A stretch of DNA of 28,706 nt from Lachnospiraceae bacterium UBA7012 (GCA_002449595.1 DJXE01000108.1:20622-49327), one strand, 5' to 3'; positions 1 to 7,804 are shown, numbered from the stretch's first letter. A program made the numbers and translations. Notes: a model not told the origin generated them from the letters alone.

Positions 1-24
1 ACAGAGTATCCGGGGAGAAAGCAG

Positions 25-246
25 ATGGAAGAAAACAATAACACAGAAGGAAACAGGCGCCCTGGCAATGTGCTCCAGGTTCTGGTCGCAGTGTATCTTC
101 TCTATACGTCCTGGAGCCTGATGGACGCGGCTGCAGCGACGCAGGGGAAGGAACGCCTCCTTATTATCCTGGCGATCGTGCTGTTTGTGGTGTGCGGTCT
201 TTTGCTTCTGGTGAAAAATGTGATAGCCACGATACGGAAGAAATAG
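25..246 (+). CDS. small two-helix membrane protein, unknown function
   Basis: This 73-residue protein starts at an ATG preceded by a GGGGAGA ribosome site. A short polar Asn/Glu-rich head (residues 1-15) is followed by two hydrophobic stretches (about 16-35 and 45-63) and a basic tail ending in RKK. That is the layout of a small integral membrane protein with two transmembrane helices and both ends probably in the cytoplasm. No catalytic motif or recognised family is visible. It lies about 100 bases upstream of the phosphohexomutase gene on the same strand, but nothing shows that they work together. The reading frame is convincing because of the ribosome site and clear hydrophobic pattern; the function is unknown. 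Confidence 0.7.
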   Translation: MEENNNTEGNRRPGNVLQVLVAVYLLYTSWSLMDAAAATQGKERLLIILAIVLFVVCGLLLLVKNVIATIRKK

Positions 247-352
247 TTGCCTGCTATGCAGCCTGATTCTATAGAAATGGATCCGGGTGTTGATAAGAGT
301 CGGGGCACGAAAAAGAATGAATGCGTGGATACTCGCGTAGAGGGAGAGAGAT

Positions 353-2071
353 ATGAACGCACAGGAAAAATACATGCAGTGGATGGAAAAGCTTCCGGAG
401 AATGATCCGCTGCGAAGTGAACTTGAGAAGATCGCCGGGGACGAGAAAGAGATCTCCGAGCGCTTTTACCAGGACATCGTATTTGGCACCGCGGGCCTTC
501 GCGGGATCTGCGGCGCGGGCACGAACCGCATGAACAGCTATACGGTCGGCCGCGCGACGCGGGGCATTGCGAACTATATTCTTCAGTCGGGAGAAGATCC
601 GCTGAAAGGCGTCGTCATCGCCTATGACTGCCGGTATTTCTCACGCGAGTTCTCGGAGCTGGCGGCGAAGATCCTGACGGAGCGCGGCATCCGCGTCTAT
701 CTGTTCCCGTCGCTGCGCTCGACGCCGGAGCTGTCCTTCACGATCCGGAAGGTTGGCGCTGTCTCCGGCATCAACATGACCGCGAGCCACAACCCGAAGG
801 AATACAACGGCTACAAAGTCTACTGGTCGGACGGCGCGCAGATCTCCGGGGAAGTCTCGGACGGGATGCAGCGGGAGATCGGAAAGCTCGGGTTCTTTGA
901 TGACGTCAGTGGGGAGATAAAGACGGCGGGCGGAAAAGGGCTTTTCGAGGAAACGACGGCGTCCTCTGAGGACCTTCTCGTCATGCTCGGCGAGGAGATG
1001 GACCGCGAATATTATGACTACGTGAAATCCATGCGGCAGCGGGAGGACGACGAGCTCGACCGCTCCGTGCGCATCGTCTACACGCCGCTGAACGGCGCGG
1101 GCAGCATTCCGATGGAAGTCCTCTCTCAAGAGGAAGGGTACACTTCGTTCTTCATCGTTCCGGAACAGAAGGAGCCCGATCCGGAGTTTACGACGGTCGG
1201 CTATCCGAATCCGGAGGATCCGCGCGGCTTCGCGCTCGCGGAAGAACACGGAAAGGAACTCGGCGCGGAGATCCTGATCGCGACGGACCCCGACGGCGAC
1301 CGGATGGCAGTCGAGATCCCGGACGGCAAGGGCGGCTACAAGCCGCTAAACGGCAACCAGACCGGCGCGCTTCTCATCGCCTACATGGCGCAGAGCCGGA
1401 AAGAAAAGGGCACTCTGCCGGAGAACGCAGCGATGATCAAATCGATCGTGACAGGAAACTTCGGCCGCGTGATCTGCGAGGACTACGGGATCCGCGTCTT
1501 CGAGGCGCTGACCGGCTTCAAGAATATCTGCGGCGTCATCCCGCGCGCGCAGAGCATGGGATATGAGTACTTCTTCGGCTATGAGGAGAGCATCGGCTGC
1601 GCTCCCGGCGAGGCGGTGCGCGACAAGGACGGCGTCTGCGCCGGCATGCTGATGGCGGAGCTCGCAGCCTGGTGCAAAAAGCAGGGCAGCTCGGTCGGCG
1701 AATACCTCGAGTCACTCTATCAGAAATATGGCTACTATGCGGAGAAACAGGTGTCCCTCGTGCGCGAGGGCAGGGAAGGCGCCGCGCAGATCGCGCATAT
1801 CATGGACGTCTTCCGCGGCGAGAAGCCGCAGCAGTTCGGCCGCTTCACTGTCGAAAAGACGATCGACTACATCGACGGCTACGAAGACATCCCTGCGTCA
1901 AACGTGCTCATCTACTACATGGACGACGGCAGCTGGTTTGCTGTGCGCCCTTCCGGCACCGAGCCGAAGATCAAGTTCTACTTCTACGTGAAGAAAGACA
2001 GCGCAGAAGCCGCTGCCTCCACGCTGCACGACCTGCGCGACGCTGTGAACGCCATGACTGCCGGGATCTGA
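353..2071 (+). CDS. phosphohexomutase (phosphoglucomutase/phosphomannomutase family)
   Basis: A 572-residue alpha-D-phosphohexomutase, cytoplasmic, interconverting hexose 1- and 6-phosphates (glucose and/or mannose), which feeds nucleotide-sugar and envelope glycan synthesis. Family landmarks appear in order: GTAGLRG at 45-51, the phosphoserine loop TASHNP at 143-148 (Ser145 is the phosphate carrier), the Mg-binding loop DPDGDR at 312-317, the sugar-recognition motif GYEESIG in the third domain, and the phosphate-binding RPSGTEP at 532-538. The length fits the long PgcA-type enzymes of Bacillota. The start is supported by AGGGAGAGAG just upstream. The MBOAT gene begins 24 bases after the stop but seems to have its own promoter. 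Substrate preference (glucose versus mannose) cannot be read from the sequence. Confidence 0.95.
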   Translation: MNAQEKYMQWMEKLPENDPLRSELEKIAGDEKEISERFYQDIVFGTAGLRGICGAGTNRMNSYTVGRATRGIANYILQSGEDPLKGVVIAYDCRYFSREFSELAAKILTERGIRVYLFPSLRSTPELSFTIRKVGAVSGINMTASHNPKEYNGYKVYWSDGAQISGEVSDGMQREIGKLGFFDDVSGEIKTAGGKGLFEETTASSEDLLVMLGEEMDREYYDYVKSMRQREDDELDRSVRIVYTPLNGAGSIPMEVLSQEEGYTSFFIVPEQKEPDPEFTTVGYPNPEDPRGFALAEEHGKELGAEILIATDPDGDRMAVEIPDGKGGYKPLNGNQTGALLIAYMAQSRKEKGTLPENAAMIKSIVTGNFGRVICEDYGIRVFEALTGFKNICGVIPRAQSMGYEYFFGYEESIGCAPGEAVRDKDGVCAGMLMAELAAWCKKQGSSVGEYLESLYQKYGYYAEKQVSLVREGREGAAQIAHIMDVFRGEKPQQFGRFTVEKTIDYIDGYEDIPASNVLIYYMDDGSWFAVRPSGTEPKIKFYFYVKKDSAEAAASTLHDLRDAVNAMTAGI

Positions 2072-2080
2072 GCGGAACTA

Positions 2081-2089
2081 TGATATTAT
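2081..2089 (+). promoter_or_regulatory. extended -10 promoter of the MBOAT gene
   Basis: TGATATTAT fits an extended -10 box (TGn followed by TATTAT at 2084-2089). Exactly six bases separate it from the ATG at 2096, so the expected transcription start falls on the start codon. No good -35 and no ribosome binding site are visible. Confidence 0.45.
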
Positions 2090-2095
2090 GATTGC

Positions 2096-3643
2096 ATGAA
2101 GCCTCTTTTTAATTCATATTCATTCATATTTTTGTTCCTGCCGTTGCTCACAGTCGGATTCTATTCAATTATTCCGGCTGTGATTCGTATGTTTCAGAAA
2201 AGAGGGAGTGCCTCATCTGATCGGGCGATACAGTCCGCAAGAAAATGGCTTCTTATCGCAATATCGCTCGCATTTTATGCCTGCTTCGGATGGCGTGATT
2301 TCTTCATATTTGCTGCCGGAATCCTGATCAATGGATTGCTGGGGTGTGCGATTTCAAGACGGACTGGAGCGAAGGCGATCACAGCAGTCGGGGTGATCTT
2401 GAATATCGGATTCCTTGCTTTCTTTAAGTATGCGGGGTATCTGTCATTCAGCAGCGGCAGTATTGCGATGCCTCTCGCGGTCAGCTTTTATACATTTCAG
2501 CAGATCTCATTCCTGATCGATGTGTACCGCGGGGAGATCCGCATGGAGATGCCTGGCGCGGCGCGTTCAGGCATGTCGGATCAGGCCGCGTCATTTTCGG
2601 ATTATCTTCTCTATATCACATATTTCCCCAAACTTCTTGAGGGACCGATCGTCCGCTTCCATGAGATGAAATCTCAGTTCGACCGGATGGGCGAGACGCG
2701 GTTCGACGGGGAGAGATTTCTGCGGGGGCTGTTCCTCTTCACGCTCGGTCTCGCGAAGAAAGTCCTCCTGGCGGATACGATCGCTGGTGCGGTGGACTAT
2801 GGCTTTTCTGTGCTGCCGCGCGTCACATGGCTGGATGCGGTCGTCGTGATGTTCGGCTACACGCTGCAGCTCTATCTCGATTTCTCCGGCTACTGCGACA
2901 TGGGGGCCGGTGTCAGCCACATGATCGGCATCGAACTGCCGGAGAACTTCCACCTGCCATACAAGGCGCGGGGCATCGCGGAGTTCTGGGACCGCTGGCA
3001 CATGACCCTGAGCCGCTTCTTCACAAAATATCTCTACATCCCGCTCGGCGGAAACCGCAGGGGAAGAGTGCGCACTTATCTCAATATCATGATTGTCTTC
3101 CTCATCAGCGGGATCTGGCACGGCGCCGGATGGACGTTCCTCGTTTGGGGCTTCATGCATGGCGCGCTCAGCGTAGTGCAGAGAGCGCTCGCGGACAGCC
3201 GGAAGGCCGGAACGAAGAGTGCTCAAGGTGTGATGCGTCGTCTGTGGGATTTGATTTGTACAGTGTTCACATTTGTGTATGTCTCTGCCGCCTGGATGTT
3301 CTTCCGCGCGGACAGCGTCAAGCAGGCGCTGGAGCTTCTGAAAATCGCCTTCAGCAAGCCGTGGCTGCGCTGCTCGATCCGTCTCGCCAAGAGCGCCCAG
3401 CTCGACGAGGTGTGGTACGCACTGAAAGTGCTCCACCTGGACAGCTGGAAATACAGCGGATATATCTGCATGTGGCTTGTGCTCGCTGTCTCCGCAGTAA
3501 TCGCCTTCGCGCCGTACACCTTCCGCGAGATCTCAGAGAAACACAAGATCCGTGGGCTGACGTACTTTTTCATTGCAATCCTCTTCGCTTGGTGCGTGAT
3601 CTCCCTTGGCGGCGTGAGTACATTCTTATATTTCAAATTCTAA
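2096..3643 (+). CDS. MBOAT family membrane O-acyltransferase (AlgI/DltB-like)
   Basis: A 515-residue polytopic membrane protein of the membrane-bound O-acyltransferase family. Members move acyl groups from a cytoplasmic donor across the membrane onto exported polymers such as polysaccharide or teichoic acid. The N-terminus with FNSYSFIFLFLP is typical of the AlgI-like branch and supports this start. The core contains WDRWHMTLSRFF (His302), YIPLGGNRRG, and the catalytic SGIWHGAGW (His342), followed by several more hydrophobic helices. There is no Shine-Dalgarno site; a -10 box ends six bases before the ATG. The first quarter is visibly AT-richer than the neighbouring genes. The next gene on this strand is a membrane-anchored SGNH-like protein, the usual partner of such enzymes, but it is separated by a tandem repeat array. 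The glycan acceptor is unknown. Confidence 0.92.
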   Translation: MKPLFNSYSFIFLFLPLLTVGFYSIIPAVIRMFQKRGSASSDRAIQSARKWLLIAISLAFYACFGWRDFFIFAAGILINGLLGCAISRRTGAKAITAVGVILNIGFLAFFKYAGYLSFSSGSIAMPLAVSFYTFQQISFLIDVYRGEIRMEMPGAARSGMSDQAASFSDYLLYITYFPKLLEGPIVRFHEMKSQFDRMGETRFDGERFLRGLFLFTLGLAKKVLLADTIAGAVDYGFSVLPRVTWLDAVVVMFGYTLQLYLDFSGYCDMGAGVSHMIGIELPENFHLPYKARGIAEFWDRWHMTLSRFFTKYLYIPLGGNRRGRVRTYLNIMIVFLISGIWHGAGWTFLVWGFMHGALSVVQRALADSRKAGTKSAQGVMRRLWDLICTVFTFVYVSAAWMFFRADSVKQALELLKIAFSKPWLRCSIRLAKSAQLDEVWYALKVLHLDSWKYSGYICMWLVLAVSAVIAFAPYTFREISEKHKIRGLTYFFIAILFAWCVISLGGVSTFLYFKF

Positions 3644-3675
3644 GCAATAGGTGACAGAATTTGATGGGCTATTTA

Positions 3676-4130
3676 CCACAATTGAAGAAAACATCGAATG
3701 CGGTAGCAAGGAATTAGAAGAGTAATCAACCGCAAATGAAGAAAACATCAAATGCGGTAGCAGAATCAGAAGAGTAATCAACCGCAAATGAAGAAAACAT
3801 CAAATGTGGTAGCAAGGAATTAGAAGAGTAATCAACTGCAATTGAAGAAAACATCAAATGCGGTAGCAGAATCAGAAGAGTAATCAACCGCAATTGAAAA
3901 ATACATCAAATGCGGTAGCAGAATCAGAAGAGTAATCAACCGCAATTGAAGAAAACATCGAATGCGGTAGCAAGGAATCAGAAGAGTAATCAACCGCAAA
4001 TGAAGAAAACAACAAATGCGGTAGCAGGATCAGAAGAGTAATCAACCGCAATTGAAGAAAACATCGAATGCGGTAGCAAGGAATTAGAAGAGTAATCAAC
4101 CGCAATTGAAGAAAACATCAAATGCGGTAG
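3676..4130 (+). repeat. tandem array of 52/54-bp hairpin-forming repeats
   Basis: Eight complete and one partial direct repeats begin at 3676, 3730, 3782, 3836, 3888, 3940, 3994, 4046 and 4100. Their lengths are 54, 52, 54, 52, 52, 54, 52 and 54 bases plus a 31-base partial unit. Each unit starts with CCGCA, runs through GAAGAAAACATC and AATGCGGTAGCA, and ends with GAAGAGTAATCAA. ACCGCA and TGCGGT are inverted repeats about 18 bases apart, giving every unit a potential stem, extended in many by TTGA/TCAA. The two length classes differ by two bases (GCAAGGAAT versus GCAGAAT or GCAGGAT). The array is AT-rich compared with flanking genes and fills most of the 525-base gap between the MBOAT and SGNH genes. 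There are no unique spacers, so it is not a CRISPR. Function unknown. Confidence 0.93.
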
Positions 4131-4168
4131 ACAGGTCAACAAGAAGTATCAGGTAATAGCAGGAAATC

Positions 4169-5311
4169 ATGGGCAAGGACCAGACAATAGACCAATCCGG
4201 GCATCCGGCAGAAGATACACGCAGCAACCACGTAGCAAGCAGCGCACAGGTCCGCAAAGCGGCGGCGGTGTTCGCGGGCACGGCAGCGACGCTTCTGATT
4301 CTGTGCGCGGTGCTGACGGTGATCGTGGATCCGTTCTTCCATTATCATGCGCCGCTGAAGGGGTTCCCTTACGTCGTGGACAATCAGCTGTCGCAGAATC
4401 CGGGCATGGCACGGAATATGACGTATGACAGCATCATCACGGGTTCCTCGATGACGGTGAACTTCAACACGAATGATTTCCGCGAGGCGATGGGCGTGAA
4501 TGCGCTCAAGCTCTCGAGCAACGGCGCGTACCCGAAGGACATCGCGAATGTGCTTGACTTTGCCTACGATGAGCACTCAAGAGCGAGAAAAGCATCTCCC
4601 CTCACGAACGCATTTATCGCAATCGATGTTGCTGTGTTCACGGCGGGGCCGGAAGAAGTCAAGTACCCGCAGCCGACCTACCTGTACGATAAGAGCCCGC
4701 TCAACGACATCCCTTATCTTCTGAATAAAGACGTCCTCCTCCAGTACGTCCTCCGCCCGATCATCGAGCGGGAGGCGACGGACCTCGCGACAGTCTATGC
4801 GACGACCTGGCAGACGGAGGAATACTTCGGAAAGGACTGGGTCCTGCAGGGATTTGCCCCCTCAGAAGTGAGAGAGAAAGAGGAGCCGAAAGACGCATAC
4901 AGAGAAAAGACAGAAATAAATCTGGAGCGCAACATCCTCTCTTATGTGAGACAGCATCCGGAGACGGAGTTCACCTTCTTCTTCCCGCCTTACAGCATTC
5001 TCTATTGGTACAACGTCGAGCGGGAGAACCATCTCGAAGCTACAATGGCGCAGTATGAACAGATCGGCGAGACGCTGCTCAAAGAGGACAACGTGCGCGT
5101 CTTCTACTTCCAGGACATGGAGGACGTGGTCACAGATCTCGCCAACTACTCGGATTACGAGCACTACAGCCCCGCTATCAACAGCTACATGGCTGCCTGC
5201 TTCGGCACCGGCGAACACGAAGTGCACCCCGGCGGAATGCACGAGGTGCTCGATCATATGCGCTCAATTGTCGACTCCTTCGATTTTGAAACATTTCTTG
5301 CACCGCGATAA
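4169..5311 (+). CDS. membrane-anchored SGNH-like protein, probable MBOAT partner
   Basis: A 380-residue protein with a polar N-terminal segment, one transmembrane anchor (about 32-53) and a large domain probably outside the cell. The motif ITGSSM (GSS at 92-94) resembles block I of SGNH/GDSL esterase-like folds with a catalytic Ser, and DYEH (Asp329, His332) near the C-terminus resembles the DxxH of block V. In AlgI/AlgJ- and DltB/DltD-type systems an SGNH-like protein completes acyl transfer to the exported glycan. Its position after the MBOAT gene suggests that role; this is an inference from motif and neighbourhood. The start has AGGA only four bases upstream and lies 38 bases after the repeat array, so translation may depend on that leader. 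It could instead be an esterase of unknown substrate. Confidence 0.75.
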   Translation: MGKDQTIDQSGHPAEDTRSNHVASSAQVRKAAAVFAGTAATLLILCAVLTVIVDPFFHYHAPLKGFPYVVDNQLSQNPGMARNMTYDSIITGSSMTVNFNTNDFREAMGVNALKLSSNGAYPKDIANVLDFAYDEHSRARKASPLTNAFIAIDVAVFTAGPEEVKYPQPTYLYDKSPLNDIPYLLNKDVLLQYVLRPIIEREATDLATVYATTWQTEEYFGKDWVLQGFAPSEVREKEEPKDAYREKTEINLERNILSYVRQHPETEFTFFFPPYSILYWYNVERENHLEATMAQYEQIGETLLKEDNVRVFYFQDMEDVVTDLANYSDYEHYSPAINSYMAACFGTGEHEVHPGGMHEVLDHMRSIVDSFDFETFLAPR

Positions 5312-5338
5312 AAAATGCCCGGACCGCAGCCCGGGCAT
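5311..5338 (-). terminator. intrinsic terminator of the EEP-family gene
   Basis: ATGCCCGG (5315-5322) pairs with CCGGGCAT (5331-5338) around an 8-base loop. On the minus strand the hairpin is followed by a run of T, so it ends the minus-strand gene that stops at 5392. It may also slow plus-strand transcription leaving the SGNH gene. Confidence 0.75.
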
Positions 5339-5391
5339 CACTGTTATTAAAGCGTCATCTGAATCTCTTGATTACGACTTGAATCTATTCA

Positions 5392-6576
5392 TCACTCCAG
5401 CGTCACCTTCATCTGCACCGGATTGTGGTCAGACCAGACGAACTCCAGGTTCGCGGTCTTGAGTTCGTCGATCTTCACATTGGAAGAGACGATGAAGCCG
5501 TCGATGATGTAGAACTGGAAATTGCTCTGATCCGCGCCGGCGAGCGGCTGATCCAGCGAGCGGCAGCTCGCGGTCTTGTCATCCATGCGGCTGACAAAGT
5601 CGTCCCCGAAGGAAGTCACGTCGATGACGCCGGGCTGCCATTTGCCATCATACACAGGAAAAGGACTTTCCACATCATCAAAGATCTGATTGAAATCACC
5701 GCCTGCGATCACGTAGTTGCCCTTGTCCGCTTCCTCCTGAAGGAAGGACTGCAGCATCTGTGTCTGCGCGGCTTTGCCTTCGCCGTCGTCATAGGCTTCA
5801 AGATGAAGATCGACGAGGACGAGCTCCTTTTCGCCGTCCGGCGTCTCGACCGGAACGCGGTTCACGAGGAGGCACCGCTTCAGGTTCGCCATCCTAACCG
5901 GCCAGGAAAAGGGGATCGGCAGCTGGATCCGCTCCGCCTCCCGCACGGGATACGAGGAGAAGATCGCGAGGCCGGAATCGACCTTGCCGATCGGCGGGAT
6001 CGGATAAGGAAGGAACTTCACTAAGAAATTGTTGGCAAAGCTGGCCTGATACAGGGACACGCCCTTTTCTCCGGCTTCCTGTCCGGGAATCGCGAGGCCC
6101 GCCTGGCGGACAGCGCGGTCCCCGTTGAGCAGGCTCAGCAGTGCACTGTACTCATTGACGTGATGCGAGCGGGCACTGTCGCGGTCGATCTCCTGCAGGA
6201 ACAGCACGTCAGGCGACTGCGCCTGAAGATAAAGCGCGATGCCGGTGAGGTTCTGCTGAAGGCGGTCCTCGGTCGCGGTGTTCACGCTCTTCCCGCCGTC
6301 CATAAAGAAGTCCGCATTATCGCCGAGCGCGCCATAGCCGATGTTCCAGCTGATGAGAGAGAGCGAGTCGCCCTTGGAGAGGACCGGCTCAGAAGCGCTC
6401 GAAGCATCAGCCTGCTCGCCGTCCTGCGCCGCCGGATCTGCCAGAACGATGACTTCCACCGTCTCGCGCTCCTTCGGCTTGTACTCCGTCACGGACAAAA
6501 AGACGAGCAGCAGCGCAAACGCAGCGACGAATACGCCCAGAATAATCGCAATGATTTTTAAGAACTTTTTAGCCAT
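5392..6576 (-). CDS. membrane-anchored endonuclease/exonuclease/phosphatase-fold protein
   Basis: A 394-residue protein of the EEP superfamily, which hydrolyses phosphodiester or phosphomonoester bonds using a divalent metal. An N-terminal helix (about 6-28) anchors it or acts as a signal, followed by an Asp/Glu/Ala-rich spacer. The fold is marked by ISWNIGYG (Asn78), LFLQEIDRDS (Glu129), VDLHLEAYDD, GGDFNQ (Asp294, Asn296) and the C-terminal WSDHNPV (Asp383, His384). The start at 6576 is chosen because AAGGGG precedes it on the minus strand; the longer open frame upstream runs antisense to the neighbouring gene and reads as unnatural protein. The gene diverges from the metallophosphoesterase gene across about 100 bases. 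Exported relatives can act on nucleic acids, sphingolipids or inositol phosphates; the substrate here is unknown. Confidence 0.88.
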   Translation of the reverse strand: MAKKFLKIIAIILGVFVAAFALLLVFLSVTEYKPKERETVEVIVLADPAAQDGEQADASSASEPVLSKGDSLSLISWNIGYGALGDNADFFMDGGKSVNTATEDRLQQNLTGIALYLQAQSPDVLFLQEIDRDSARSHHVNEYSALLSLLNGDRAVRQAGLAIPGQEAGEKGVSLYQASFANNFLVKFLPYPIPPIGKVDSGLAIFSSYPVREAERIQLPIPFSWPVRMANLKRCLLVNRVPVETPDGEKELVLVDLHLEAYDDGEGKAAQTQMLQSFLQEEADKGNYVIAGGDFNQIFDDVESPFPVYDGKWQPGVIDVTSFGDDFVSRMDDKTASCRSLDQPLAGADQSNFQFYIIDGFIVSSNVKIDELKTANLEFVWSDHNPVQMKVTLE

Positions 6577-6636
6577 TTTCTTACCCCTTCTTGCTGTACT
6601 TGAGCGGCGCCGCACGAATCGCGCGGCACCTGTACC

Positions 6637-6667
6637 ATTATAGTACATTCGGTGCACGGAATGGTAA
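6637..6667 (-). promoter_or_regulatory. promoter of the EEP-family gene
   Basis: On the minus strand, TTACCA (6662-6667) and a perfect TATAAT (6637-6642) are spaced 19 bases, followed by a leader of about 55 bases to the ATG at 6576. The -10 is ideal; the -35 is weak and the spacing long. The -35 shares bases with the plus-strand extended -10. Confidence 0.55.
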
Positions 6668-6670
6668 AAT
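6662..6670 (+). promoter_or_regulatory. extended -10 promoter of the metallophosphoesterase gene
   Basis: TGGTAAAAT fits an extended -10 (TGn plus TAAAAT at 6665-6670). Six bases later comes the ATG at 6677, so the predicted start of transcription coincides with the start of translation. No ribosome site precedes the ATG. Confidence 0.45.
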
Positions 6671-6676
6671 AGCCTT

Positions 6677-7750
6677 ATGGAAAAACAAATGAACCAGAAA
6701 TCAAGTAGCAGCAAGAAATCCAAGTACAGACGCCGGCTCGCGGCACTGTCGGTCTGCCTGCTCGGGCTCCTCTTCACAGGGTGCGCGGGCGGACAGAAAG
6801 AACCGGAAACGACCGGGCAGCAGGCGACCGAAGCAGCTCCCAATGCACCCGGCCAACAGAAACCGGAAGCAGCTGCAGACGCAGCCGGGCAGCAGGTGGA
6901 AGCATTCACCCCGACCGTCGTTAAAGAAGACGTCGACCTCCCGGGCTACGAGGGCAGCTGCGACCTGCTCTTCGTGGCGGACCTTCACATCGTGGAAAAG
7001 GATGACCCCGACGTCGCCGCCGACCAGATGGAGACGGTGAACCAGAGGTATACCGCATTCTCGAACGGATACGGAGCATCGGCGGAGTACTGGAAGAAGC
7101 TCGCGCCCGTGATCGACGGGCTGGAGGCGGACTACGTGCTCTTTGGCGGAGACATGGTCGACTACTGCTCGGAGAGCACGGTGAAGCATCTGAAGGAAGG
7201 CCTGGACCAGATCAAAACACCGTGGATGTACGTCCGCGCGGACCACGACCTGGCGAGCTGGTACGCTGAGAATGGAACACCGGAGGAGGCGTGGCGCCTG
7301 CAGGACACCGCCGGCCCGAACGAGGCCGTGATGACCGCGGACGTCGGCGAAGATCTCCGGATCATCGGATGGAACGACAGCACGTCCCAGATGACCGCGG
7401 AGGCGGCGGAGCACATGAAGCAGGAACTGCAGAAGGCACGGGACGAGAAAAAGACCGTCGTCCTCCTCACACATGTTCCGCTGTATACCGGGATGGACGA
7501 GGAGATGGCGGAGCTGTCGAGGCAGGCCTGGCAGGACAGAGTCCTGTGCTGGGGCGCAAACTGCTACCACTGGCCCGATGCAAACACCGCAGCAGGCCTG
7601 CAAGAAATTCTCGCAGAAGAGAGCCCGGTGGAGCTCGTCCTGACGGGACACGTGCACTATGATCACGAGGGAATGCTCACTGAAAAAATCAGGCAGTACA
7701 CCTTCGCTCCTTGTTACGGAGACCGAGTGACGCTTTTGCACATACATTAA
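6677..7750 (+). CDS. metallophosphoesterase lipoprotein (calcineurin-like)
   Basis: A 357-residue protein with a basic N-terminus, a hydrophobic segment and a lipobox LLFTGC (lipidated Cys36), then a Gln/Glu/Ala/Pro-rich spacer to about residue 80. The catalytic domain shows the two-metal phosphoesterase motifs: ADLHI (Asp102, His104), FGGDMVD (Asp159), VRADHD (188-191) in place of the usual GNHD/E, LTHVPLY (His266) and TGHVH (324-327). It should be tethered to the outer face of the membrane and hydrolyse a phosphoester; the substrate is unknown. The start lacks a Shine-Dalgarno site and appears leaderless; an internal ATG at 6689 is the alternative and also lacks a clear site. The zinc-ribbon gene follows 54 bases later and may be cotranscribed. 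Confidence 0.88.
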   Translation: MEKQMNQKSSSSKKSKYRRRLAALSVCLLGLLFTGCAGGQKEPETTGQQATEAAPNAPGQQKPEAAADAAGQQVEAFTPTVVKEDVDLPGYEGSCDLLFVADLHIVEKDDPDVAADQMETVNQRYTAFSNGYGASAEYWKKLAPVIDGLEADYVLFGGDMVDYCSESTVKHLKEGLDQIKTPWMYVRADHDLASWYAENGTPEEAWRLQDTAGPNEAVMTADVGEDLRIIGWNDSTSQMTAEAAEHMKQELQKARDEKKTVVLLTHVPLYTGMDEEMAELSRQAWQDRVLCWGANCYHWPDANTAAGLQEILAEESPVELVLTGHVHYDHEGMLTEKIRQYTFAPCYGDRVTLLHIH

Positions 7751-7804
7751 GAACAGCAACAGCACCCACATCCAAACAGCCGGCTGAACAAAAAGAGGAC
7801 ACAG

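Noticed and set aside
3676..4130. CRISPR array
   Set aside because: Units are adjacent direct repeats with no unique spacers, and no cas gene is nearby.
3884..4281. Minus-strand repeat proteins across the array
   Set aside because: Units of 52 and 54 bases shift the frame, no ribosome site is present, and the predicted peptides have no consistent repeat.
6577..6909. N-terminal extension of the phosphatase-fold gene
   Set aside because: It is antisense to the lipoprotein gene, reads as unnatural Cys/Ser/Arg-rich sequence and lies upstream of the promoter and ribosome site.
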